Shown: piece by piece, positions 1 to 8,664 of the stretch
Layout of the letters: the number at the start of each line of letters is the position of its first letter
Numbering within the stretch: position 1 is the stretch's first letter
Source of the DNA: Candidatus Iainarchaeum sp.
Lineage (GTDB): Archaea > Iainarchaeota > Iainarchaeia > Iainarchaeales > SKW153
Direction of reading: 5' to 3'
Assembly (NCBI GenBank): GCA_026414365.1
Contig: JAOAJD010000001.1
Location: 231,687 to 295,686, forward strand
Length of the DNA: 64,000 nt
Position numbers and translations under genes: made by a program
The notes under the pieces: generated by a model
The model's database searches: none
What the model was told of the DNA's origin: nothing
The model's input: only the letters and a program-made list of their open reading frames with translations

Positions 1-151
1 CTTTTAAAATATCTTTTGCAACCTCTATCGAACATTCGTTTGTTATATCCCCGCTAAAAACAACAAGATCTATTTCCCCATTAAACCTTCTTCTCAATGC
101 TCGAACTTTATTTATGTTAGAATGTATATCTGATATAGCCAAAATCCTCAC
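1..151 (-). CDS. Metallophosphoesterase (YfcE/calcineurin-like), truncated by window edge
   Basis: Reverse strand from GTG at 151 reads VRILAISDIHSNINKVRALRRRFNGEIDLVVFSGDITNECSIEVAKDILK; DIH and GD metallophosphoesterase motifs. Not in ORF track. Confidence 0.85.
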   Translation of the reverse strand, partial: MRILAISDIHSNINKVRALRRRFNGEIDLVVFSGDITNECSIEVAKDILK

Positions 152-169
152 AAGATTCACTTTTTAAAT

Positions 170-985
170 TTGATTATTATATTTATAATATTGATGAGAA
201 ATATGTTAAAAAGAATAATACTTTTGTTTTTTTTAGTTCAGATATCTTTTAGTGGTTTCTCTATAATTACTGTTTTATCTCCTGTAGAAGAAAATCTATT
301 AAATAATGAAAGTATTACTATAGGTAGTGTACAACAAGGAGAATGTTTTGAAGTCATTGTAGCAAGAGAAGGGTTGAGAAAGCAGTATTGGGATGATGTC
401 ATTGTATCGTTACCTAATGACAAATGGAAATATGAATATAAAGTTGAAGATAAAACTATTTCTGTAGATGTTTGCGTTAAAAAAGAAGAAGCTGAAAATA
501 TCTACAACATCGGCATTTTATTAATAGATAACGAAGCGGTTATGCCAAAAGAAAAAGTAAATATTAAAGTCAAAGTAGAAGAAAATTTGATCAATTTTAA
601 AGTAATAAAAACAACAGAAGTTGGAGAAGTCGGGAAGCCTATTAATTATAAAATTATTGTGGAAAATAAGTCTATCGCATCACACAAAATTTTAATAAAC
701 TCGGATTTATCAAAAGCATGGTTCACTGAAGTAATTTTTGAAGCACCGCCAAAGAGCAAAAGGGAGCTCAATGTTAGTATTACCCCTAGAGCAGCAGGGT
801 ATAAAAAATTTAATTTTAAATTTGACTCCTTAATTAATGGAAAGGAGCTCTCAAGAAAAGATACAGAAATCAAGATAAACCCATCTCTACTATCAAAACT
901 TTCAAGCGCCGCATACAGTTTACCACTTTTTGATATTGTAACTTTACCGCAAAGACTCATCGTTTCAGCACTATTTGTAAAATAA
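170..985 (+). CDS. Secreted/membrane protein with beta-sandwich (CARDB/NEW3-like) domain; start may be at 194
   Basis: N-terminal hydrophobic signal, beta-rich region (VGEVGKPINYKIIVENKS... ELNVSITPRAAGYKKFNFKF). Confidence 0.6.
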   Translation: MIIIFIILMRNMLKRIILLFFLVQISFSGFSIITVLSPVEENLLNNESITIGSVQQGECFEVIVAREGLRKQYWDDVIVSLPNDKWKYEYKVEDKTISVDVCVKKEEAENIYNIGILLIDNEAVMPKEKVNIKVKVEENLINFKVIKTTEVGEVGKPINYKIIVENKSIASHKILINSDLSKAWFTEVIFEAPPKSKRELNVSITPRAAGYKKFNFKFDSLINGKELSRKDTEIKINPSLLSKLSSAAYSLPLFDIVTLPQRLIVSALFVK

Positions 986-1014
986 AAATCTTTCTTTAGC
1001 TTAAATAAATAATT

Positions 1015-2592
1015 ATGGACAAAATAATCAAATTCTCAAAAGAGGTAATTGAAGAGATTATAAAAGAAAATGTAGAAAATAGAGAGCAAATAAATAATAT
1101 AAAAATGCGAATTGCAGAAAAATATAAGTTAAAAGAAATGCCGAGCAATGCAGATATATTAAAATATGCAAACCCTACTGACGAAAGGATAAGGAAAATA
1201 CTTTTAAAAAAACCAGTCAGAAGTGCCTCAGGTGTAGCTGTAGTTGCTTTAATGGTAAAACCACATAAATGTCCTGGCAAGTGTATTTATTGTCCAAATC
1301 CGATTGAAAAGAAGTCACCAAAGAGTTACACTGGCCATGAACCGGCCGCAATGAGAGCTATACAATTCAACTTTTCTCCAAAAGAACAGATAAGAAATAG
1401 GATAGGGCAATTAAAAGAAATGGGGCACTCAACAGATAAAATAGAAATGATAATAATGGGTGGCTGTTTTTTAGCAATGAGCGAGAAATATCAAAATTGG
1501 TTTGTAAAAAGTTGTCTTGATGAAATAAATAACAAAGAATCAAAAAATCTCAGAGAAGCAAAACTTAATGCAGAGCATAGCAAAAGAAAACTTGTAGGCT
1601 TAACTATAGAAACCAGACCTGATTATTGCAAAAAATACCATATAAAAAGAATATTAAATTTGGGTGCAACAAGAGTAGAACTAGGCGTACAAATGCCATC
1701 AGATTTAGTATATAAAAAGGTAAGAAGGGGACATAAAGTTGAACACGTTATAGAAGCAACAAGACTTCTAAAAGATTCTGCACTTAAAGTTTGTTATCAT
1801 ATTATGCCTGGCATATATGGAATAGATATCGATAGACAAATGGATTTGCTAAAATCTATTTTTGAAGAAGATGATTTTAAACCAGATATGCTTAAGATAT
1901 ATCCTTGTTTGGTAATAAAAAATACAAAATTATATGATCTTTGGAAAGAAGGTAAATATAAACCTTTAAACGATGAAGAAGCAGCAGAATTTATTGCAGA
2001 ACTGAAAAAGTATGTACCTAAGTGGGTAAGAATAATGAGAGTACAGAGAGATATCCCTGCAAAATTAATAACTGCTGGAGTTAAAAAAAGCAATCTTAGA
2101 CAACTGGTAGAAGAAAAGATGAAAGAAAAGAATATTATGTGTAATTGCATTAGACATAGAGAAATTGGGATAAGAGAGATAAAAAAAATTAATACACCTC
2201 AAATTGAAAGCTTAAGAATAAACAAAATAGAATATGACGCAAGCAAAGGAAAAGAATTTTTTATAGAAGCTGTTGATAAAGAAGATTCATTATATGGTTT
2301 TTTAAGGTTAAGAATCCCATATGAACCATTTGTAAAACCATTAAATAGAGAGACTGCTCTTATAAGAGAACTGCATGTCTACGGTAGTGCTTTGCCTATT
2401 GGCATAAGAAAAGAAGATGCAATACAACATAGAGGAATAGGTAAGATGCTTATGCAAGAAGCTGAAGAGATAGCTACAGAAAAAAATATGGAAAGTATAG
2501 CCATAATTTCTGCTTTAGGAGTTAGAGAATATTATAAAAAATATTTTGGCTATGAAAAAAAAGGAGTTTATATGTGGAAAAAAATAACATAA
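1015..2592 (+). CDS. elp3: Elp3-type tRNA uridine(34) acetyltransferase (radical SAM + GNAT)
   Basis: Radical SAM-like CPGKCIYCPNP, ETRPDYC, RVELGVQ, and C-terminal GNAT motif (HRGIGKMLMQEAEEIA). Confidence 0.95.
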   Translation: MDKIIKFSKEVIEEIIKENVENREQINNIKMRIAEKYKLKEMPSNADILKYANPTDERIRKILLKKPVRSASGVAVVALMVKPHKCPGKCIYCPNPIEKKSPKSYTGHEPAAMRAIQFNFSPKEQIRNRIGQLKEMGHSTDKIEMIIMGGCFLAMSEKYQNWFVKSCLDEINNKESKNLREAKLNAEHSKRKLVGLTIETRPDYCKKYHIKRILNLGATRVELGVQMPSDLVYKKVRRGHKVEHVIEATRLLKDSALKVCYHIMPGIYGIDIDRQMDLLKSIFEEDDFKPDMLKIYPCLVIKNTKLYDLWKEGKYKPLNDEEAAEFIAELKKYVPKWVRIMRVQRDIPAKLITAGVKKSNLRQLVEEKMKEKNIMCNCIRHREIGIREIKKINTPQIESLRINKIEYDASKGKEFFIEAVDKEDSLYGFLRLRIPYEPFVKPLNRETALIRELHVYGSALPIGIRKEDAIQHRGIGKMLMQEAEEIATEKNMESIAIISALGVREYYKKYFGYEKKGVYMWKKIT

Positions 2593-2594
2593 TT

Positions 2595-3323
2595 TTATCT
2601 TGGTTTTATTAAGAAAATGTTTTTCTGTAAAGGTGTTGTTATTTCAATATCATCTTTTTTTATCAAGATGTCTACTTCAGATCTTAGTCCATATTTGCCT
2701 TTAAAATAAATACCTGGTTCTATAGTATAAAGCATATCATAGTTAAGCCTTCTGCCAGACTTTTTACCTATTTTTTCTTTGCCGTGAACTTTAGTTATGC
2801 CAAGAGAATGACCAGTACTATGAATAAAAAATTTCCCAAAACCCTCGTTGCTTATTATATCTCTTGCTATCTTATCCACTTCTTTAGCTTTTGGCAGATC
2901 ATATATGTTATCTTTTATAAAAGAGATTGCTTCATCTCTTGCTTTTACTATAATCTTAAAATAATTGTTTATCTCTTTAGGTATTCTTTTACCATAATAC
3001 GCCATCAAAGTTATATCTGCATAAGGAGAAGCCCTTTTTCTATCTCTTGCCCAAAAATCTAAAAGAATCAAATTGTTTTCTCTAAGAACTTTATTATTAT
3101 CAAACCTATAGTGAGGAAAGGCAGAATTTTCATTAAAAGCCACAATACAACCAAAATTGTCACTTATTAGCGAGCTGTTTTTATAACTGGTCTTTACAAA
3201 ATCTCTAATTTTAAGTTCATCCAAATTACGTTTATGTTTTATTAAAGTAAAGACACTCTTAAATATTCTGTTTAGTCTATTAGAAGTTTTTTTGTGACTT
3301 AGTATCTGACTAAGAGTATACAT
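2595..3323 (-). CDS. M24 family metallopeptidase (Xaa-Pro aminopeptidase-like)
   Basis: LLDFWARDRKRASPYADITLMAYYG, HSTGHSLGITKVHG, TIEPGIYFKGKYGLRSEVDILI: pita-bread metal-ligand pattern. Confidence 0.85.
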   Translation of the reverse strand: MYTLSQILSHKKTSNRLNRIFKSVFTLIKHKRNLDELKIRDFVKTSYKNSSLISDNFGCIVAFNENSAFPHYRFDNNKVLRENNLILLDFWARDRKRASPYADITLMAYYGKRIPKEINNYFKIIVKARDEAISFIKDNIYDLPKAKEVDKIARDIISNEGFGKFFIHSTGHSLGITKVHGKEKIGKKSGRRLNYDMLYTIEPGIYFKGKYGLRSEVDILIKKDDIEITTPLQKNIFLIKPR

Positions 3324-3409
3324 AATATCCCCTACAAAAACGCAAAAATAAAAAAAGAGTATTTATAAATATATAATTAGTATTATATTAAATATAATAT
3401 ATTAAGAGC

Positions 3410-3775
3410 ATGTTAAAGGAGATTTTAATGAAAAAGTCATTAATTGCAACATTGGGCATAGGAAGAAAAACTTGGGGACATGTAAAAAGGCTTATAGCAG
3501 AACAAGATTGGGACAAAATAATTATAATTTCCAATGAATGGGGAAAACAACACTTTGCTCCAGATAAAGAATGCGAATGGATAATGGTAAACGACAGATC
3601 AGGTTTTGACTCTATAAAAAGTGAGATAAAAAATAAATTACCTGAAGGAAAGATTGCAATCTCTTTGATATCAGGCAGTGGCAAAGAACATATGGCTTTA
3701 ATTGCCGCATTGAAAGAAGAAGGCAGAGATATAGAATTAGTGACAATAACAAAAGAAGGAATAAAATATTATTAA
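3410..3775 (+). CDS. Small standalone CARF-like Rossmann-fold protein; likely start MKKSLIATLG at 3428
   Basis: LIATLGIG near N-terminus, WDKIIIISNEW, and IAISLISGSGKEHMALIAALKEEG resembling the CARF small-residue/K-x-x-A motif. Confidence 0.5.
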   Translation: MLKEILMKKSLIATLGIGRKTWGHVKRLIAEQDWDKIIIISNEWGKQHFAPDKECEWIMVNDRSGFDSIKSEIKNKLPEGKIAISLISGSGKEHMALIAALKEEGRDIELVTITKEGIKYY

Positions 3776-3793
3776 AAACAATTAGAAAAAAGC

Positions 3794-4153
3794 ATGTTTG
3801 AAATAATAGCTACCCTAATAATAGCAATCTTGATTATAACTGTTATTTATTTTTATAAAAAGACACAAGAGCTTTTTGAAATAATTGAAAGAATAAAATT
3901 TGAAAAGAGAAGCCAATCTGTAAGATATGGTAAATTAACAGAACAATATATCCCATTTACTGAAGAATTTCCTTTTGATTCTGAAAATTTTAGATTTATT
4001 GGCAACCCTATAGATGGAATTGCATTTGAAGAAAATGAGATAATATTTTGTGAATTTAAGGCATCAGACTCAAAACTAAATGAAAAACAAAGAAAAATAA
4101 AAAAATTAGTAGAAGATAAAAAGATAAGATGGTTCGAGTTTAATATGAGATAG
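3794..4153 (+). CDS. Membrane-anchored Holliday junction resolvase-related PD-(D/E)XK nuclease
   Basis: N-terminal TM helix, then GNPIDGIAFEENEIIFCEFKAS (D...ExK core), as in the Endonuc_Holl family. Confidence 0.7.
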   Translation: MFEIIATLIIAILIITVIYFYKKTQELFEIIERIKFEKRSQSVRYGKLTEQYIPFTEEFPFDSENFRFIGNPIDGIAFEENEIIFCEFKASDSKLNEKQRKIKKLVEDKKIRWFEFNMR

Positions 4154-5168
4154 GGAATCTTAGAAAAGCCGCAATGCCACCGACGGAATCTAATTTCTTC
4201 TTTGCTTCACACTCAGAACTTATTATTCTTATCTTACCACCTTTATCTTCAACTCTCTCAAAAATCATTTCTAGAGAATCTCTCTCTTTATGAAAAAAAG
4301 AATCGGAGACCAGAAGTATATCTATTGCACCTAAAGATGCTGCTTTTTCTACATCTTGTAAAGAATAAGCCACTGGTTTACTTTTTCCCAAGTATTCAAA
4401 AAATTTTTCTATTAAATTGGTTTCTTCTAGAATTTCCATCTGACCAATCTCTTTTAAAAAACTCTCATTTTGCATAAGCTCATTTATCCCAGTTTCTCCA
4501 ATACAGGAAGTAGAAACTAATACAACCTTCTGCTTAAATGAGTTTTCCATTAAGAATTTGTAAAGTATTTCTTTTTCGAAACCTGGGCCTGCTATAACCA
4601 GAATATTTGGTTTGTGATTATCAATAAGCATTTTTAACTCTTTGTAAGAAGCTTGACTTTGTTGGCCAAATCTTTTACCAGATCTCTCTAAAGAAATTTT
4701 TGCTATTAGCTCCTTTGAGAAATCTTTCAACAAATAAAACTCTGCACTCTCATCATCAATTAACAAAACATATAATTTCTTTTTTGGATTTTGTGTTCTT
4801 TTTATTTTCTCGATCTGCCAATCATAAAGCCTCTGTTTTTTTAATTTTAGTAAAACTCCTGGCAATAAGTCTAAAGTATGAAATGCTCCTACTTCAATAT
4901 ATTCTTCTGGATAACCAGAAACTATTTTTCCAGAAATCCTGAGCAGATCTTTACTGGCTGAAAATTCAACCTTGGAAACTTCTAACTCAACAAATATTTT
5001 TAATCTAAAAGGTTTCTGGTAATTGTTAGTAGGTTTTATCTTTCTTTCACTGTTTCCCTTGACAATATCCCCTATATCTAAGATTTTAGATATGTGCCAG
5101 AGATCATCCAAAGATTCAGGTAATATTTCAATATAATTATTCTTTTTATCTAAAAAAATCACTTTCAT
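4140..5168 (-). CDS. pelA: Pelota/Dom34 mRNA surveillance protein
   Basis: DLWHISKILDIGDIV N-terminus, middle domain LVIAGPGFEKE, C-terminus KKLDSVGGIAAFLRFPI. Confidence 0.95.
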   Translation of the reverse strand: MKVIFLDKKNNYIEILPESLDDLWHISKILDIGDIVKGNSERKIKPTNNYQKPFRLKIFVELEVSKVEFSASKDLLRISGKIVSGYPEEYIEVGAFHTLDLLPGVLLKLKKQRLYDWQIEKIKRTQNPKKKLYVLLIDDESAEFYLLKDFSKELIAKISLERSGKRFGQQSQASYKELKMLIDNHKPNILVIAGPGFEKEILYKFLMENSFKQKVVLVSTSCIGETGINELMQNESFLKEIGQMEILEETNLIEKFFEYLGKSKPVAYSLQDVEKAASLGAIDILLVSDSFFHKERDSLEMIFERVEDKGGKIRIISSECEAKKKLDSVGGIAAFLRFPISY

Positions 5169-5221
5169 ATTTAAAACTTAACAAATCAAAGATTTAAATC
5201 ATTTGTATTTAATAAATCTTA

Positions 5222-7003
5222 ATGAAAGAGGATTCAACAAAGCAAAGAGTAGCGGTAATAGAGTATAAGCTATGCCAACCAGAGGCATGTGGCAATTTTT
5301 TGTGCATAAGAGTTTGCCCAGTAAACAAAATGGGAAAAGAGTGTATTAAAAAAAACATTGAAGAAAAACCAGAAATTGATGAAAATCTTTGTACTGGTTG
5401 CGGGATTTGCCAAAAGAAATGTCCTTTTGAAGCAATTCATATAATAAACATATCTACAAAATTAGGTAAGCCAATTCACCAATATGGAAAAAATGCTTTT
5501 AGGTTGTATAGACTTCCGCTACCAAAAGAAGGTTTTGTTGTTGGAATAATAGGTAAAAATGGTGTTGGGAAATCTACTGCCCTAAAGATAATATCAGGTA
5601 TATTAATCCCAAATTTAGGTAATTATGAAGAAAAGGAAAACATAGAAAAAGTTCTGGAATATTACAGAGGTAATGAAATATATAAGCTCTTTGAAAAAAT
5701 AAAAAATAAAGAAATTAAAATATCTTATAAACCACAAAATGTAGAAATAATCCCAAAATACTACAAAGGAAGAGTTATTGATATTTTAGAAAAACATGAT
5801 AGAGAAAAAGTTGATAGGATTATTGAACAATTAAACATAAAAGATTACTTAGATAGACTGTTAGAAAACTTAAGTGGGGGCGAACTACAAAAATTAGCAA
5901 TAGCACTCTGTATTTTAAAGGATGCTGAATTATATGCCTTTGATGAACCATCTTCTTATTTAGACATATACGAAAGAATGAGAATAGCAAAACAGATTAG
6001 AGAACTAGCAGAGAAGGGCAAAAGTGTTATAGTAATAGAACATGACTTAGCTTTATTGGATTATCTTAGCGATTATGTTCACGTTGTGTTTGGAAAACCT
6101 TCTGCATATGGTGTTTTCTCAACAATTAAGAACTCTAAGAATGGGATTAATGAATATTTAGATGGGTTCTTAAAAGATGAAAATCTAAGGTTTAGATCTG
6201 AAGAAATTAAATTCGATGTAGTAGCACCAAATATTGTAGAAAACAGGAAGATATTTACAACATACCCAGAAATGAGAAAAAATTACGAAAATTTTAGATT
6301 AGTTGTAGAAGCTGGTGAAATAAAGAAAGGTGAAGTTTTAGGTATTTTCGGGCCAAATGCAATAGGGAAAACTACTTTCATCAAAATGCTTGCAGGAGTT
6401 GAAAAACCAGATAATGTAAATTTAGAATGGAGATATAAGATTGCATATAAGCCCCAATATCTTACAATAGACGAAAACATCTTAGTTAGAGAATTCTTAG
6501 ATAAATCTAATATTGACAAAGAATTCTTTAACATGTGGTTTGAAAAAAAATTAGATTTGAAAAAATTATTGGATTGCAAACTATCTGAGCTTAGCGGAGG
6601 AGAATTGCAGAAAGTATCGGTAGCTGCGACAATTTGTAAAGACTCAGACATTATTTTATTAGATGAGCCTTCTGCATATGTAGATATAGAAGATAGGTTA
6701 ATAATGGCTGAAGTTATAAGAAAGGCTGCAGAAGTAAAAGAAAAGCCTATAATTGTAGTAGATCACGATATAATTTTTGTAGATTGTGTCAGTGAAAGAA
6801 TAATTGTGTTTGAAGGTAAACCTGCTTTTGAAGGTAGAGCTACAAGAGCTTTAGAAAAAAGAGAAGGTATGAATAAATTTTTAGGTAATATGCAAATAAC
6901 TATGCGCAGAGAAAAGACAACAGGAAGACCAAGGATAAATAAATTGAATTCACAACTTGATCAAGAGCAAAAAAAAGAAGGGAAATATTATTATCTTTAC
7001 TAA
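5222..7003 (+). CDS. ABCE1/RNase L inhibitor, ribosome recycling ATPase
   Basis: N-terminal Fe-S cysteines (CTGCGICQKKCPFEAI), two ABC domains with GKNGVGKST / GPNAIGKTT and two LSGGELQK signatures. Confidence 0.97.
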   Translation: MKEDSTKQRVAVIEYKLCQPEACGNFLCIRVCPVNKMGKECIKKNIEEKPEIDENLCTGCGICQKKCPFEAIHIINISTKLGKPIHQYGKNAFRLYRLPLPKEGFVVGIIGKNGVGKSTALKIISGILIPNLGNYEEKENIEKVLEYYRGNEIYKLFEKIKNKEIKISYKPQNVEIIPKYYKGRVIDILEKHDREKVDRIIEQLNIKDYLDRLLENLSGGELQKLAIALCILKDAELYAFDEPSSYLDIYERMRIAKQIRELAEKGKSVIVIEHDLALLDYLSDYVHVVFGKPSAYGVFSTIKNSKNGINEYLDGFLKDENLRFRSEEIKFDVVAPNIVENRKIFTTYPEMRKNYENFRLVVEAGEIKKGEVLGIFGPNAIGKTTFIKMLAGVEKPDNVNLEWRYKIAYKPQYLTIDENILVREFLDKSNIDKEFFNMWFEKKLDLKKLLDCKLSELSGGELQKVSVAATICKDSDIILLDEPSAYVDIEDRLIMAEVIRKAAEVKEKPIIVVDHDIIFVDCVSERIIVFEGKPAFEGRATRALEKREGMNKFLGNMQITMRREKTTGRPRINKLNSQLDQEQKKEGKYYYLY

Positions 7004-7007
7004 ACAT

Positions 7008-7361
7008 TTATCTTACACAAACTAATTTTATTTCAAAACTTATGGGTGCTTTATTAAACTTACAACTAAAAGTTGTATTTTTTTGAGTGCAATTTAAGTC
7101 ATAAACTTCAAATAACTTATTTAATGAAATATTTGAATTATCAATATTACAACCAGCCTCATTGTATATTATCTGGGCGTTTGTTTGTATTAGCGGTACT
7201 ATTTGTAATTTTTCATAGGCCAAATCATAATTAGCCTCTAATTTAGTGTTATAGTAAGTTGCATAATAATTACTAAAGGATATTATAAGCAAAATAACTG
7301 CCAAAGATACTAAGCCAGCATATGTCGCTTTTTTATTTAACACAAAAATCACTTTGTGCAA
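7008..7361 (-). CDS. Small prepilin-like membrane protein (pilin-like cassette A, gene 4)
   Basis: Single N-terminal hydrophobic helix after KKATYAG; overlaps upstream gene. Confidence 0.5.
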   Translation of the reverse strand: MHKVIFVLNKKATYAGLVSLAVILLIISFSNYYATYYNTKLEANYDLAYEKLQIVPLIQTNAQIIYNEAGCNIDNSNISLNKLFEVYDLNCTQKNTTFSCKFNKAPISFEIKLVCVR

Positions 7362-7642
7362 TAATTTGCTATTATAGGATTTTTAGCATTATTTTCATTA
7401 TACCTAACTACTACATAACATACAGAATTTCCTGATAAAGAATCTGAAATACCATAACTACTTTTATCTAAATCATTTCCTAAACAAAGATTTGCTATTG
7501 CAAAATCAATACCATAAGAACTATCTTTGAGCTCATAGTAGGGAATAGCAACATCAGAAACAAAAAGATACAAAACAACTAATGCCATGCAAGCTAAGAT
7601 TGCATCTACAGTAAAAATAAATGCCTTTCTCAAAAAAATCAC
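7349..7642 (-). CDS. Small prepilin-like protein (cassette A, gene 3)
   Basis: RKAFIFTVDAILACMALVVLYLFV N-terminus, one TM helix, small Cys-containing ectodomain. Confidence 0.55.
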   Translation of the reverse strand: MIFLRKAFIFTVDAILACMALVVLYLFVSDVAIPYYELKDSSYGIDFAIANLCLGNDLDKSSYGISDSLSGNSVCYVVVRYNENNAKNPIIANYCTK

Positions 7643-8112
7643 CCTTTATAAACATAGATATATAAAGTCCTAGGTTCTAACATACAACCATCCACATTCT
7701 TCAAACATTTGTTAAAGTCCCCATAACTAATATTTTGTCTATTTTGAGAATAAAGAATAATCCTTTTGGTTATGTAAAAGAAGTTTTTATCATAAGAAGA
7801 TGGGAGAGTATCTAAGTAAATATCGCAACCATAACCACTAGGAGCATTACAATCATTTGGCAATGTAGTTAAGCAATTTGGAATAACAAATTTTAAGTCA
7901 CCATTATTATTAGTAACATAGCAGTGATTAGTATCATAAACCAAATCAGTAGCTGCTATTTCGCTAATTTTTTTTATTTTATAAAGATCAATTTCTTGCA
8001 TAGCATAATAATTAAAAAGCTCAACTATATTTAACAAACTACCAAAAGCAAATATTACAAAAATCAAAGAAAAAAGGAAATCTATTGAAAAGAGTTGAGC
8101 ATCACTATTCAT
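7639..8112 (-). CDS. Prepilin-like protein (cassette A, gene 2); ORF extends to 8223 but start at 8112 is likelier
   Basis: MNSDAQLFSIDFLFSLIFVIFAF N-terminus; Cys-rich ectodomain; 8-bp overlap with the upstream gene. Confidence 0.55.
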   Translation of the reverse strand: MNSDAQLFSIDFLFSLIFVIFAFGSLLNIVELFNYYAMQEIDLYKIKKISEIAATDLVYDTNHCYVTNNNGDLKFVIPNCLTTLPNDCNAPSGYGCDIYLDTLPSSYDKNFFYITKRIILYSQNRQNISYGDFNKCLKNVDGCMLEPRTLYIYVYKG

Positions 8113-8656
8113 AAGGATCACTATAGACCTCATAATAACTATCGCATTCGATGGGTGGATTGTTAATAATGTTTGTAGAAACAATAGTTGGTTTGATGGG
8201 TTTAAAAGAAATAACACTTTCATAATTTGAATCTGTAGCTAAAAAAGAGAAAGGGTACGAAGATATTAATAATTGATTACTAAGAAAATAATAATATTTA
8301 CAATTATTAGTAGAAGGCGAGGTACTATTAATAAATATAGAAGTTTGTGTATTGTAATCTATACTATCCAAAGATTTATCTAAATACACCACACTAAAAA
8401 CTCCATAGTTAGTAATTTCAGATTGAAGGTTCATATTCATTTCATCTTGCGATGATTTTAAATTATATACAAAGGATATAAGGAAACTTAGCATAATAAT
8501 ATAAAACACTAGAGAAAACAATAAATCTAAAGATATTTGCGCCTTGATGTTACTTTTTCTAGTTGTGATATTAGTAGTTGTATGTTCACCCGATATGAAG
8601 ATATAATTCATTAATAAAAGTAACTTTATAACATATATAAAAATGTATGGCAGCAA
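8105..8656 (-). CDS. Prepilin-like protein (cassette A, gene 1)
   Basis: RKSNIKAQISLDLLFSLVFYIIMLSFLISF class-III-like signal; true start is probably downstream of 8656. Confidence 0.55.
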   Translation of the reverse strand: MLPYIFIYVIKLLLLMNYIFISGEHTTTNITTRKSNIKAQISLDLLFSLVFYIIMLSFLISFVYNLKSSQDEMNMNLQSEITNYGVFSVVYLDKSLDSIDYNTQTSIFINSTSPSTNNCKYYYFLSNQLLISSYPFSFLATDSNYESVISFKPIKPTIVSTNIINNPPIECDSYYEVYSDPYE

Positions 8657-8664
8657 TATTAAAA

